From Streptomyces sp. NBC_01431 (GTDB lineage: Bacteria > Actinomycetota > Actinomycetes > Streptomycetales > Streptomycetaceae), in the NCBI RefSeq assembly GCF_036231355.1, contig NZ_CP109496.1, positions 310,001 to 374,000 on the forward strand: 64,000 nt of DNA, written 5' to 3'. Within the stretch, counting starts at the first letter, position 1, and every line of letters starts with the position of its first letter. Of this stretch, positions 8,395-17,550 are shown one piece after another. Below the pieces are notes generated by a model that saw only the letters and a list, made by a program, of their open reading frames with translations, made no database searches and was not told the DNA's origin. The position numbers and the translations under genes were made by a program.

Positions 8395-8607
8395 TCAACT
8401 GGTGAGCACTTCCACGATCTGGGCCTGGTTGCGGTCGATCTTCTTGTCCAGGGCCTCGACCTTCTGGCCGAGGTTCCCGACCTGGAGGCGCACCGCCGTG
8501 AGGTCGGACTTGATGATCCCGAACCCGCGGGCGTGCTGCCGCGCCACCTCCTCGAAACGCCGGGTCAGGGCAGCGAACTCGCTGGGGGCGATGGAGTCCT
8601 CAGGCAC
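8395..8607 (-). CDS. Small coiled-coil protein
   Basis: A 70-residue protein starting with GTG, with AGGAG six bases upstream. The sequence is almost entirely helical (AALTRRFEEVARQHARGFGI, then GNLGQKVEALDKKIDRNQAQ) and predicts a short coiled coil, as in small proteins of phage or regulatory origin. I do not recognise a family. There is no signal peptide or membrane segment. Downstream lies the truncated LysR on the other strand. Confidence 0.55.
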   Translation of the reverse strand: MPEDSIAPSEFAALTRRFEEVARQHARGFGIIKSDLTAVRLQVGNLGQKVEALDKKIDRNQAQIVEVLTS

Positions 8608-8746
8608 CCATCACTCCTGCCAAATCAACAAAACCGCAGATGAGGGACTTCCACGCCAACCCGCTCTCGACCGAGGCCGTGAAGGGTCCGAGGCATGCAG
8701 AGGGTGGGTGGCTGCACCAAGTCGGGACGGCATGAGGGCATGCGGG

Positions 8747-9355
8747 CTACCGGGCCCCGCGACCGGCGGTTGGGGTCCGCGGCCGCAGTCGTTCTCCCTG
8801 CGGCCCGAACAAGATCAGGTACTCGACCGGCCCGCCGGGGCCGGCGTTCGCCACCCCGTGCGGGGTGCGGGTGTCGAACTCGGCGACGTCTCCGGCGGTC
8901 AGGACAAGATCCTGGTTGGCGAGCGCGAGCCACAGTCGCCCGTACAGGACGCACAGCCACTCGTAGCCCTCGTGCGATACCTGCCGGGGCCGTACGGGCG
9001 GATCCTCGACGGCGGGCAGCACGTGCTTGTGGGCGTGCAGGCCGCCAACGTACCGGGTGAGCGGCAGTACCACCTTGTCGTCCCCGAAGCTGTGCGGCGC
9101 CGTGCTGCGAGGCTCGACGGCGCGGGCGAGGGCATTACCGGCCAGCTCGTCCAGGGAGATGCCGTACTCCTTTGCCAGCTGCAGCACGACCTCCAAGGTG
9201 GGCTTGCGCCGCCCGGTCTCGATCCGCGACAGCGTGCTCGGCGAGATGCCGGTCGCACAGCTGATACCGGCGAGCGTGGCGCCGTGCTGCTCCCGCGCGG
9301 CTCGCAGCCTGGGCCCCATCGCCGCCAGCGTGCCGTCCAGGTCGTCGCCTGCCAT
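8747..9355 (-). CDS. XRE-family regulator with cupin domain
   Basis: A 202-residue transcription factor. Residues about 15-75 form the Cro/cI-type HTH (GATLAGISCATGISPSTLSR and IETGRRKPTLEVVLQLAKEY). Residues about 110-190 are a cupin beta barrel (YEWLCVLYGRLWLALANQDL and AGDVAEFDTRTPHGVANAGP). This architecture is common in regulators that sense small ligands. GGAAGGAG fixes the start at 9355. It is divergent from the epoxide-hydrolase-like gene at 9498, the probable target. Confidence 0.88.
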   Translation of the reverse strand: MAGDDLDGTLAAMGPRLRAAREQHGATLAGISCATGISPSTLSRIETGRRKPTLEVVLQLAKEYGISLDELAGNALARAVEPRSTAPHSFGDDKVVLPLTRYVGGLHAHKHVLPAVEDPPVRPRQVSHEGYEWLCVLYGRLWLALANQDLVLTAGDVAEFDTRTPHGVANAGPGGPVEYLILFGPQGERLRPRTPTAGRGAR

Positions 9356-9497
9356 CGTTCCGCTCCTTCCAGCCACCCACCGCTCAACCCCCTGTCCTGC
9401 GATCTTGCCAGAATGGCAATGCCGATGGCGGCGCGAGGCCGCCGCGCCGCATGATCGACGGGTAGCCGCATCCGCCCGTTGAACCGAGGAGAAGCCC
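9356..9497. promoter_or_regulatory. Divergent promoter region of XRE-cupin and hydrolase genes
   Basis: 142 bases between the two divergent starts. It includes GATCTTGCCAGAATGGCAATG, where TTGCCA and TGGCAA form a short inverted repeat at about 9404-9419 that could be the regulator's operator. Confidence 0.45.
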
Positions 9498-10484
9498 ATG
9501 CAGCCCGAGCCGACCGCCGAGCTCCGCCACCGCACCATAGAGGCCCCGGCCGGCCGCCTGCATCTGGTCGAGCAGGGCACCGGCCCGCTGGTCCTGCTTG
9601 TGCACGGCTTCCCCGAGTCCTGGTATTCCTGGCGCCACCAGCTCCCGGCCCTTGCCGCCGCCGGCTACAGGGCGGTGGCGATCGACGTGCGCGGCTACGG
9701 CCGCTCCTCCAAGCCCGCCGCGACCGGTGCCTACCGGATGCTCGACCTGGTGCAGGACAACGTCGCAGCGGTGCGCGCCCTCGGCGAGGAGAGCGCGGTG
9801 GTCGTCGGCCACGACTGGGGATCCAACATCGCCGCCTCCGCGGCGCTGCTCCACCCCGAAGTCTTCCGCGCCGTCGGCCTGCTGAGCGTCCCCTACGCGC
9901 CGCCGGGCGGTCCCCGCCCCACCGACGTCTTCGGCCAGATCGGCGGCCCTGAGCAGGAGTTCTACGTCTCCTACTTCCAGGAGCCCGGCCGGGCCGAGGC
10001 GGAAATCGAGCCCGACGTCCAAGGCTGGCTCGCCGGCTTCTACGCGGCACTGTCCGCCGACACCATGCCCGCCCAGGGCGAGCCCGACCCACACTTCGTC
10101 GCCCCCGGCGGCCGGCTCCGCGACCGCTTCCCCACCGGCCCGCTCCCGGCCTGGCTGAGCGAGGACGACCTCGACGTCTACGCCGCGGAGTTCGAGCGCA
10201 CCGGCCTGACCGGCGCCCTCAACCGCTACCGCAACATGGACCGTGACTGGGAAGACCTCGCCGCCCACCGCGGAGCCCCGATCAAGCAACCGTCCCTGTT
10301 CATCGGCGGCACCCTCGACGCCTCCACCACCTGGATGGCCGACGCCATCAACGCCTACCCCACCACCCTCCCCGCCCTGTCCGCCTCCCACCTGCTGGAA
10401 GGTTGCGGCCACTGGATCCAGCAGGAACGCCCCGACGAGGTCAACCGCCTGCTGACCGACTGGCTCACCGCCATCCACGGCTGA
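9498..10484 (+). CDS. Epoxide-hydrolase-like alpha/beta hydrolase
   Basis: A 328-residue cytoplasmic hydrolase. The oxyanion motif HGFPESWYSWRHQLPALAAA, the nucleophile elbow VVGHDWGSN (Asp in GHDWG, as in epoxide hydrolases and dehalogenases) and the C-terminal His in EGCGHWIQQERPDEVNRLL are all present. The cap domain between them carries the Tyr-rich EFYVSYFQEP. Length and motifs fit soluble epoxide hydrolase (opening epoxides to diols). AGGAG precedes the ATG. It is transcribed away from the XRE-cupin gene and is probably regulated by it. The substrate is unknown. Confidence 0.88.
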   Translation: MQPEPTAELRHRTIEAPAGRLHLVEQGTGPLVLLVHGFPESWYSWRHQLPALAAAGYRAVAIDVRGYGRSSKPAATGAYRMLDLVQDNVAAVRALGEESAVVVGHDWGSNIAASAALLHPEVFRAVGLLSVPYAPPGGPRPTDVFGQIGGPEQEFYVSYFQEPGRAEAEIEPDVQGWLAGFYAALSADTMPAQGEPDPHFVAPGGRLRDRFPTGPLPAWLSEDDLDVYAAEFERTGLTGALNRYRNMDRDWEDLAAHRGAPIKQPSLFIGGTLDASTTWMADAINAYPTTLPALSASHLLEGCGHWIQQERPDEVNRLLTDWLTAIHG

Positions 10485-10699
10485 ACCAGACACACCGAGC
10501 AACCCGGCCCCGGACGCCCCGCTCGCACAGGCGGTACGGCCCTATCACAGGTGAGCCCCCTCGCCTGCCAACTGGAACACACCGCCCGACAGATCCAGTG
10601 CCGTGTCAGAACGTTTGCCTGCCGCTTTGTCGAGTGGTCTAGCTCCAGGGTGCATGGCGGCGCGGCAAGGAAGAGGTTTCCTGACGCGGCGCTACCGTT

Positions 10700-11506
10700 A
10701 TGCGGGTGACAGGAATCAATGCCGACCGGCGATGGTCCGAATCTATGCCGACGGCCTATGAGCAGTACCTCGTGCCGGTGGTCTTCCGGCCGTTCGCCGA
10801 GGATCTGACCGCACGGGCGGCGGCACTCCACCCTCGGCGAATCCTGGAACTCGCTGCGGGAACCGGCGTGTTGACAGCGGACCTGCTCGCAGCGGCACCC
10901 TCGGCCGAGGTGACGGCCACCGACCTGAACGTGGCCATGGTCGCTCTCGGGTCGACCCGGGCTCCGGGCGCGGTGTGGCGGCAGGCCGACGCGCAGCAAC
11001 TGCCGTTCCCGGACGGAGGTTTCGACCTGGTGGTCTGCCAGTTCGGTGTGATGTTCTTCCCCAACCGCGTTGAGGCCTTCGCCGAGATCCGCCGGGTGCT
11101 GGCCCCGGGCGGCCGATTCCTGTTCAACACCTGGGGCCCACTCGGGAGGCACGGCTTCGAAGTCGCGCTGCAGGCCGGTCTGGAGCGGGCCCTTCCGGTC
11201 GACCCGCCACGCTTCTTCCAGACGGTTCCGCACGGCTATGCCGACCCCGCTGTCGTGGCCGCTGATCTAGCGGCTGCCGGGTTCGCCGTCGAGGACGAGC
11301 AGGAGCTGACGCTTGAGGGCCGGGCCGAGTCGACCGCCGACCTTGCTACCGGGTACCTCACGGGGACACCGGTGCGCGCGGCCGTTGAGGAGCATGGCGA
11401 CGAACCGGCTGTCCGGGCCATCGTCATCGAAGAGATGACGGCACGGCTGGGCCCGGGTCCGGTCACCGCCCCGATGACGGCGTACGTCTTCCAGGCCGCG
11501 GCCTGA
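10700..11506 (+). CDS. SAM-dependent class I methyltransferase
   Basis: A 268-residue (or slightly shorter) methyltransferase. Motif I is RILELAAGTGVLTADLL, motif II TATDLNVAMVALG, the post-motif is PFPDGGFDLVVCQFGVMFFP and motif III is RVLAPGGRFLFNTWG, the UbiE/Coq5-like Methyltransf_11 pattern. The GTG at 10706 would give the family-like start TGINADRRW; no strong ribosome binding site decides between the two. It stands alone downstream of the hydrolase with a 215-base gap that shows nothing notable. The methyl acceptor cannot be told. Confidence 0.82.
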   Translation: MRVTGINADRRWSESMPTAYEQYLVPVVFRPFAEDLTARAAALHPRRILELAAGTGVLTADLLAAAPSAEVTATDLNVAMVALGSTRAPGAVWRQADAQQLPFPDGGFDLVVCQFGVMFFPNRVEAFAEIRRVLAPGGRFLFNTWGPLGRHGFEVALQAGLERALPVDPPRFFQTVPHGYADPAVVAADLAAAGFAVEDEQELTLEGRAESTADLATGYLTGTPVRAAVEEHGDEPAVRAIVIEEMTARLGPGPVTAPMTAYVFQAAA

Positions 11507-11578
11507 ACCGAGGACGCACCTGCGCAGGGGATGGGCGTGAGTCGGTCTCGACGGGGCGCGTCACACGGACGCCTGTCA

Positions 11579-11881
11579 TCAGGCAACGTTCGCCCTGGTG
11601 ACGACCATGTGTAACCGTTCGTCGGCGTCGTGCTTGTTCCGCCAGATGATGTAGCGGCGGATCGTGCTGCCGTGCTCTTTGTGGCTGGCGTGGTCGGTGC
11701 CGTCGGGGGCGAGTAGCGCAGTCCCGCTCGACGTCAGCTTCTGGCCGGAGCCCGGACCAGGTACAGGATGCGTGAAGGGTGAGGGCAGCTCTGCAGCGAA
11801 CCAACCGGGTGGGCCTCGATGTAGACGACGACTACGCGTGCTGCCTGGGAACAGCTGTGTGTCGACGTTCACGTAACTTCT
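11579..11881 (-). pseudogene. Transposase C-terminal fragment (IS630-like)
   Basis: The minus strand ends with STIRRYIIWRNKHDADERLH and VVTRANVA, the C-terminal helix typical of IS630-type transposases, preceded by VDTQLFPGSTRSRRLHRGPP. The catalytic core upstream is missing and the frame runs into unrelated sequence. A truncated relic. Confidence 0.5.
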
Positions 11882-12264
11882 AGGGGTGCCCGCCCTCGCA
11901 CCCGCTGATCGTCCACATCGGCGACGCAGCACAGGCACCGTGACGATCCACCGGCTCGTCCAGGCCCTACGTTGGGGCCCTGGACGATCACGGCAAGCAC
12001 CCCCGCGCATTGCTGGTGAGGAACGTCCACCGGCGGGTCCCGGTGACCCCTGGCGCCAGCAGCCATCCCCGCCCTGCCTCGCAGCATGATGGCGACGATC
12101 ACAACAAGGTTTCCTCCCGGCCGACAACACCCAGCCGGGTTCCCCCAACTCCCGCGGCCAGCAAGCGAACCTGTGAAGGCTTGACAATCACCAGAAGGGG
12201 TGAACAGGACGACTCCCCTTGGCAGTTGAGGCGTCAAGGCCCGCAAAGCGGGCATCCGGTTGGC
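11882..12264. other. Intergenic debris
   Basis: About 380 bases between the IS630-like fragment and a short hydrophobic frame. GTCCAGG...CCTGGAC (about 11958-11985) forms an imperfect hairpin, and GCCCGCAAAGCGGGC at 12239-12253 another. No gene is recognisable. Confidence 0.35.
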
Positions 12265-12366
12265 ATGACGTTCGTAATGCTCTCGATCCCACCGCTCATC
12301 ATGGCCGTCATCCTCACCTTCAGCCCCGGCCGCGCCCAGCGCCACCGGCACCGCCGCAGCCACTGA
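12265..12366 (+). CDS. Possible 33-residue membrane peptide
   Basis: ATG-initiated frame of 33 residues: a hydrophobic stretch (VMLSIPPLIMAVILTFS) that could cross the membrane once, then a tail rich in Arg and His. The ribosome binding site is weak (GGTTGGC). Short positively tailed membrane peptides do occur in Streptomyces, but chance is also possible here amid IS debris. Confidence 0.25.
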   Translation: MTFVMLSIPPLIMAVILTFSPGRAQRHRHRRSH

Positions 12367-12593
12367 CCAGAAGCGCCAGATCCACCCCGGGCGACGGCCG
12401 CAGGTACTCAGACCGCTGTCGGCCAGATCCTGAACGACCTTCACGGATCTACGCACGCCGATGAGATCACCGCTGGGAGGGCGAGGCAGCCGGTGTCACG
12501 ATTGCTCTGCCAGTCCGCAGCTACCCCTACCAGGTAGGCAAAGGCGCGCAGCTCCAGGAGGCACCCCGCCCCGGCCTGAGCCCCATTCGCACC

Positions 12594-12770
12594 ATGCCCG
12601 CCCCGCGACGCTCGCCGGCGGGCCTGCTGAAGCGACTGGCCGAGGTGCCCGACCCCGCGATCCGCGCGGCATACGGCGCACTCTGGTCGTTGTGCTCGTG
12701 CTGACCGCGGCGCGGTTCTGGCCGGAGGCCCCCTGCCGGCATCGCCACCCTGCGGGGCTCTGGCGAGGGC
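12594..12770 (+). pseudogene. ISAs1-type transposase N-terminal remnant
   Basis: The first frame reads PAGLLKRLAEVPDP from an ATG. After a one-base loss the next frame continues RDPRGIRRTLVVVLVLTAA, the N-terminal DPRDPRG signature of ISAs1 (H-repeat) transposases, and a second shift gives AVLAG. At least two frameshifts within 170 bases and no catalytic core mean that it is a dead fragment. It lies just left of the IS1182-type element. Confidence 0.5.
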
Positions 12771-12846
12771 CCGATCAGTGGAAGGCACAGTGCTGGCTCA
12801 CCACCTGGTCGAGTGCGTGAGACGCCGGGCAGGGGTAGTGGTGCAT

Positions 12847-12891
12847 AGTGAGGTGACCCCCGGAGTGACTCTGCTGGTCTTTTCACGGTGA
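12847..12891 (+). repeat. Left terminal inverted repeat of IS1182-type element
   Basis: 45 bases from AGTGAGGTGA to TTTTCACGGTGA; 42 of 45 match the reverse complement of the right end. The transposase stop codon (about 12883-12885) falls inside this repeat. Confidence 0.85.
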
Positions 12892-14501
12892 TGAGAGTGA
12901 GAGGCGGAGGGTGTCGAAGCGTGAGGTCCAGCTGCCGCCGAGTGGGGTTCCGGAGAGCCATGCGTCGATGCGGACGAGGTTGAGGGCCATCGCGGTGAGT
13001 ACGTGTTGCAGGTGGGTTTTGGCAGTCCCCTTGAGCGGGCGTGGTGGATGTCGCATCGGCGGGATGCCTGGGACATGGTGCCCTCGATTCCCGAGCGCAG
13101 GGCATATTGCTTTCGCCAGGCGTCAGTGGACTGCTCGGCACGCAGGCGCTGTTGGGCCTCGAACTGCGGGCGGGGTCGGAAGGTCAGGGACCGGGCATTG
13201 ACCGTCGAGCGTGTGCAGCGGGCGCGCTGCGGGCAGGGGGTGCAGTCCGGGAGACGGAAAGTGACCTGGATGGTCGGCAGTCCGTCGGCACTGATGGACT
13301 CGCGCCAGTTGCGGCTGGTCGCGCCGGTGGGACAGGTGACATGACGCTGTCCGAAGTCGACGGTGAAGTGTGTCAGGTCGTAGGCGTCCGGGTCACGGGT
13401 CTGCCACTGGTGGCCGGCTGGGACGGGACCGAACAAGTCGACGCCGTGGACGGCAGCGGCATCGAGGATGTGGTCGACACTGACGTAGGCGGCGTCCACC
13501 AGCTCCCGATCGGGCAGCAGGTCGGCGGCGGCCAGGTCCGCATGGCGAGCGGTGACGGTCTCCACATCGCTCAAGGTGGCTGCGGTCGTGGCGACATGGA
13601 CGATGACATGGGGCCGGTCCGGCTCGCAGACCTCGGTGAAGTGTCCCTTGAATCCTCGCCAGCCCATGCCCCGCTTGATGCCGTAGCGGGCGTCGGTGTC
13701 ATACGGACTGCCGATCGCGGTCGCGCTGGGCGGAAGGTCGCTCTTGCCGCGCCAAACGGTGTCTGTGCTGGTCACGGTAGTGCTGCTGGACCCAGACCTG
13801 GCGCAGGACCTGCAGTGCGGGAAGCTCGCAAAGCCAGGCCGGGGCGGTGGGGCGATGGACCGCGTCCAGGAGCCGGTAACCGTCGGCGCCCACGGCGGTG
13901 GCCAGTGCGGTGCGGGCAGCCTCAGACTGGGGCAGCCGGTAGTCGTCCGCGCGCTTCGCGTACCGGTCCCACCAGGCGGCCGGGGCGTGTTCGAGTAGCC
14001 AGACCGGGGCGGCGACCGCCAGGGCTTCCAGGGCCGCGCGCATCGTCTCCATCGCCAGTTCCAGGCGGTTCAGCAGGCGGACCGCGGCGTGCACGTGGGT
14101 GGCGTCGGTGCGCTGCCGCCCGCCCCGCTCGAGCAGCCCGTGTTCTCGCAGGTGCCGCAGTTCCTCCTGGGCCTGCGGTTGGAGGACCCCGGGTTCGATG
14201 CCTCGGTACTCAGCGAGTTCCGCACTCGTCTGACCAGCCAGGATTCCAGTCCACCCGCCCTCGCACGGCCTCCGCGGCCTGGCGGTCCGTCAGGCCCTCG
14301 GCGTACCATGACCAGCCGGGCCGGCGAGGTAGCAGGATGCCCACGGGTCGCGAACAGGTGGGCGAACTGCTCATCGACGAACACCTCGCCCAGCGCGTCA
14401 CGCATCCGGATCGCCAGCGAGCCCTTCGGGAACGCGGCCCGCGCCACCTGCTCCGTCAACGCCGGAACTTCATAACCGGGCCTGGACCACAACGACATCA
14501 C
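12883..14501 (-). pseudogene. IS1182-family transposase, at least three frameshifts
   Basis: Three successive frames on the minus strand form one transposase. The N-terminal part has VARAAFPKGSLAIRMRDALG and VDEQFAHLFATRG; the middle has LEALAVAAPVWLLEHAPAAW and QSEAARTALATAVGADGYRL; the C-terminal part has YGIKRGMGWRGFKGHFTEVC, the Cys-rich RLPDCTPCPQRARCTRST and the Glu-bearing YALRSGIEGTMSQASRRCDI. A further one-base loss near 13025 moves the tail (LTAMALNLVRIDAW) into another frame. No uninterrupted enzyme can be made, although the terminal repeats remain good. Confidence 0.8.
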
Positions 14502-14574
14502 GGATCACCCCACCGGCTCCCCGCGAACGCCTATCCGCCCTCACTGTCCCGCCCTCACGAAGATCACGCAAGAC

Positions 14575-14619
14575 TCACCGTGAAAAGACCAGCAGAGTCA
14601 CCACGGGGATCACCTCACT
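14575..14619 (-). repeat. Right terminal inverted repeat of IS1182-type element
   Basis: Partner of 12847-12891. Its outermost base pair supplies the stop codon that ends the truncated permease frame. Confidence 0.85.
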
Positions 14620-14914
14620 CGCCGAACGCCTCACGGGCGTAGACATAGGGGCCGCCGCTTGCCGCGACACGCTTGGACAGCGCCCCGAAGGTCAGTGCCA
14701 GGGCGAGTGCGCCGAGCGGGACGGCGACGAACGCCACCAGTGAAATGGGTCCGTACGGTGCGAGAGCCGACGGCAGAGCGAAGACACCGGTACCGATGAT
14801 GCTGCCGACCACCAACGCGGTGGCCGCCGGCAGTCGGAGCAGGGTCTTCGTACCGGGAGAACCGTCCGCCCCCGCTTCGCGGGGACGTTCGGATTCTCGT
14901 GGGGTCACGGGCAT
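14615..14914 (-). pseudogene. APC amino-acid permease, N-terminal 99 residues only
   Basis: Starts at 14914 with GGAGC upstream. After a charged N-terminus it shows TALVVGSIIGTGVFALPSAL, the first membrane helix and GxG motif of the amino acid-polyamine-organocation family, then SLVAFVAVPLGALALALTFG and ASGGPYVYAREAFGE. The frame is cut by the right end of the IS1182-type element, which provides the stop. The remaining membrane segments are not found on the other side of the element. Confidence 0.75.
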
Positions 14915-14991
14915 GACAGCGCTCCTTGTTACGGCCGGCCCAGCAGACGAGTCGATCTACGACTGATCCTGCTGCGCCAGGAGCTTCCCGC

Positions 14992-15963
14992 TCAGTGGCC
15001 ACCAGTCCCCCGCGGGAGGCCGATGGTCCCTATGATTCGGTTCCGTCCGGGCCGCCGGGCGTCGAGCCGTCGCCCCTGCGCGACGTCGCCGCCGGACGAC
15101 AGGGCCTGCCTCTCCCACACCGGCACCTGCCACACCAAGGTGGTGCCCCCGCCATCCGGGCAGGTCCAGGTGAATGCGCCGCCCCAACTGCGGGCCCGTT
15201 CCGCCAGGTTGGCCAGTCCGCTGCGGCGTCCCCCGGCCGGGATGCCCACGCCGTTGTCAAAGATCTCCAGCCGCGCCTCGCGTCCGTCCGTCCCGAGCGC
15301 GATGTCAGCGCGGCTCGCCCGCGCGTGCCGGGCGGTGTTGGTCAGGGCCTCGGAGAGGACGGCCACCATGTTGTCGGCTGTGTCCCGCGATACGTGGGTA
15401 TCCAGCAGACCTTCCATCCGCAGACCGGGAGCGAAGCCCAGGACGGGCGCGGCTTCACCGAGCGCGCGTACCGCACGGGCGCGCAGACCAGACCCGGAGC
15501 CGCTCTCCCGCGCACGGAGACCGAAGATCGTTGACCGGATGATCGTGATGGTTTCGTCCAGGTCGTCCACCGCGCGGGCCACCCGCTCGGCCGCCTCCGG
15601 GTGTTCGATGAAACGCCCCGCGCTCTGCAGCGTCATCCCGGCCGCGAAGTGCCGCTGGATCGCCAGGTCGTGCAGGTCCCGGGGGATGCGGTCGCGATCG
15701 TCCAAAAGGGCCATCTGCTCGGCGGTCCGGCGGCGCTCAGCGAGTTCCTGCGCGGCGAACGCCTCGAGCGGCGCTGTCTCCTACTCGGAGAAGACGGCCT
15801 GGCCCGCTACGCGGACCAGGAGCACCACCCCCCGCACGTCATCGCCGAGCGTGGCAGCGGTTCTCAGCCGCGTGGGAGCCGATCGGCGACGTACGTTGAT
15901 GCCCACGCGTACGCTCACGTCCGTCGCCCCCCGAGGATGTCCCGCTGGTGTCTGTGCCATCAC
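14992..15963 (-). pseudogene. DevS-type sensor histidine kinase with in-frame stop
   Basis: The intact 3' part (from an ATG at 15714) has the HisKA_3 H-box DRIPRDLHDLAIQRHFAAGM and the HATPase pieces LSEALTNTARHARASRADIA, FDNGVGIPAGG and GLANLAERARSWGGAF, the dormancy-type NarL/DevS kinase pattern. Upstream in the same frame is the end of a GAF domain (VRGVVLLVRVAGQAVFSE), a TAG stop at 15781-15783, then TAPLEAFAAQELAERRRTAE. The first GAF domain and N-terminus are gone. A short kinase lacking its sensor could still be made from 15714, but the gene is best called broken. Its response regulator partner lies just upstream. Confidence 0.75.
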
Positions 15964-16064
15964 CTGCGGGCAGGCAGCGGGCCGGGGCTTGGGTCGTACG
16001 GGGAGCAGACGGCGGGACCTTCGGCCCGCGGCACCGTCCGTGCCGCGGGCATCGAGGGCCGGTG

Positions 16065-16572
16065 TCAGCTGCCCTGCTGCCGCATCCGGTCCTGCGCCTG
16101 GGTGGCGATGACGGCGGCCTGGATGCGCCGTTCGACGCCGAGCTTGGCCAGCAGCCGGGAGATGTGGTTATTCACCGTCTTCTCCGCGAGGTAGAGCCGC
16201 TGACCGATCTGACGGTTCGTCAGTCCTTCGCCGATCAACGCCAGGATCTCCCGCTCGCGTTGGGTCAGTCCCGGCAGGGCGTCCGGCTCCTCCTCCTTCT
16301 GCTGCCCGCCGCGCAGACGCGCCATCAGCCTGGTGGTGGCGCTCGCGTCGCACGCCGTCTCCGTCCGGCAGGCGCACGTCGAGGACCGCTACCTGCGGGC
16401 GCAGCGCGGGCACGCGTACCAGCGCCTGCTCGACCGTAGCGGCCTCACCTACCACGGTGATGTCGGGTTCGTCGTTCAGCAGGTCGTGCACCCCCCGCCG
16501 CACGACCTCATGGCCGTCCAGCAGAAACACCCGGATCGGATGCTCAGGGCCGGTCCGCTCGCCGTCCGCCAT
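16065..16572 (-). pseudogene. DevR/NarL-type response regulator with internal deletion
   Basis: The first frame starts at 16572 with [20 protein letters not shown] and [14 protein letters not shown], the receiver with its phosphorylatable Asp. It then shifts near 16345 into a frame with no homology. The LuxR-type HTH ([20 protein letters not shown] and [20 protein letters not shown]) is in another frame, preceded by [11 protein letters not shown]. About 55 residues of the receiver (helix 3 to helix 5) are missing at the junction, so deletion plus frameshift inactivated it. With the adjacent kinase also broken, this dormancy-type pair looks dead. Confidence 0.75.
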
Positions 16573-16665
16573 GCCATGCTCCTCGTCACGTCTTGGTGCC
16601 GGCGCCCGTCAGCTGGCACAACCGGCGTACGACCTGAATCTTTCTCGCCACCGAACCCAAAGACC

Positions 16666-16681
16666 AGGGCCGGTCGGCCCT
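16666..16681. promoter_or_regulatory. Palindrome AGGGCCGGTCGGCCCT, DevR/OsdR-like box
   Basis: Seven-base arms around GT, 94 bases upstream of the broken response regulator start. The GGCCCT half-site resembles DevR/DosR-type sites and, from memory, the OsdR sites reported in Streptomyces. It was probably an autoregulatory site. Confidence 0.5.
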
Positions 16682-16809
16682 CACATCCCTCCCGAGGCCG
16701 TCGCGGTCGACACCTACTCGGCCCGGACGGACGGGCATGTGTTCCCCCTCGTCGACGAGTTCCCGCCGCGCGTCGGCCGGCGCCCAGAGGGACCGATCGG
16801 GGCGTAATC

Positions 16810-16825
16810 GGGGCCGACCGGCCCT
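16810..16825. promoter_or_regulatory. Palindrome GGGGCCGACCGGCCCT, DevR/OsdR-like box
   Basis: The second near-copy of the box, 231 bases upstream of the PPOX-fold start. It shares GGGCCG-N2-CGGCCC with the box at 16666. Confidence 0.5.
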
Positions 16826-17055
16826 AGTGCTCCATGCTCGTCCGACGTTCCATCGGGAATACCCCTCCACACGCGACTCGTCGAATGCCCGGCGCTTGAG
16901 GCTCCGTGACCTCCGATGACCGCTCCAGCCCAGGAAGGCAGAACACGCGCCATGTCATTCCGGCCCACCGTCCGCCGGTGCGACCAGCCTCCCCCAGGCA
17001 CTGGCAGGTTTGCCCACAGCACGCTCTGCACCGTTTGCCCGTGCGGAACTCCGTC

Positions 17056-17526
17056 ATGAGCGCCGAGCGCCCCCGGCTCGCGGGCGGACCCTGCCGGAGC
17101 GTCGAATTGAGCGCGACCGAGGCCCTGCGGCTGCTCGGCAGCGTGTCCCTGGGAAGAATCGTCTTCACCCGGCACGCCCTGCCAACCGTTCGCCCGGTCA
17201 ACCACGTGCTGGACGACGGGGAGATCGTCATCCGTACCCATGAGGGAGCGGCCCTGAGCGCCCACGCCCGACAGGGCGGCGCGGAAGGAGTTGTCGTGGC
17301 CTATGAGGCGGACTCCATCGACCCCGACACACACTTCGGTTGGAGTGTCGTCGTCACGGGGTATGCCCGGTTGATCACAGATCCAGGTGAAGTCGCACGA
17401 TATCGGACGATGCTCAGTCCGTGGGGGACGGAGACTATGAACCACACGGTCCGGATCCACCCCGATCTCGTTACCGGTCTCCGGCTCGCACCCCACGGCA
17501 TCGACCTGCCCGAGGTCGCCGAGTGA
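17056..17526 (+). CDS. Pyridoxamine 5'-phosphate oxidase-fold protein
   Basis: A 156-residue split-barrel flavoprotein of the PPOX/NimA-like group. VELSATEALRLLGSVSLGRI is the opening helix and strand, PTVRPVNHVLDDGEIVIRTH the core, then VVVAYEADSIDPDTHFGWSV and VTGYARLITDPGEVARY. Members bind FMN or F420 and act as small reductases or nitroreductase-like proteins; many lie in DevR/DosR dormancy regulons. The ATG at 17056 matches the family start; upstream in-frame codons exist but lack homology. It is intact beside a broken DevR/DevS-type pair and has two possible DevR boxes upstream, so a paralogous regulator elsewhere may still control it. Confidence 0.85.
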   Translation: MSAERPRLAGGPCRSVELSATEALRLLGSVSLGRIVFTRHALPTVRPVNHVLDDGEIVIRTHEGAALSAHARQGGAEGVVVAYEADSIDPDTHFGWSVVVTGYARLITDPGEVARYRTMLSPWGTETMNHTVRIHPDLVTGLRLAPHGIDLPEVAE

Positions 17527-17550
17527 GCGCGGGAAGGCTGACCGGTCACA

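Larger units (their letters stand above)
12847..14619 (-). mobile_element. IS1182-type insertion sequence, 1773 bp, degenerate
   Basis: A complete element by its ends: 45-base terminal inverted repeats (12847-12891 and 14575-14619) with only three mismatches enclose one minus-strand transposase broken by frameshifts. The right end lies exactly at the truncation point of an APC permease gene. The sequence beyond the left end does not continue that permease, so an adjacent deletion or rearrangement followed insertion. No target duplication is visible. Confidence 0.8.
16573..17055. other. Regulatory gap between response regulator and PPOX gene
   Basis: No supported gene. It carries two palindromes of the GGGCC-N4-GGCCC type (listed separately). 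A short frame ending PLVDEFPPRVGRRPEGPIGA at 16807 is of doubtful reality. Confidence 0.4.

Noticed and set aside
12847..14619. Target-site duplication flanking the IS1182-type element
   Set aside because: The bases outside the two inverted repeats do not match; rearrangement after insertion is more likely.
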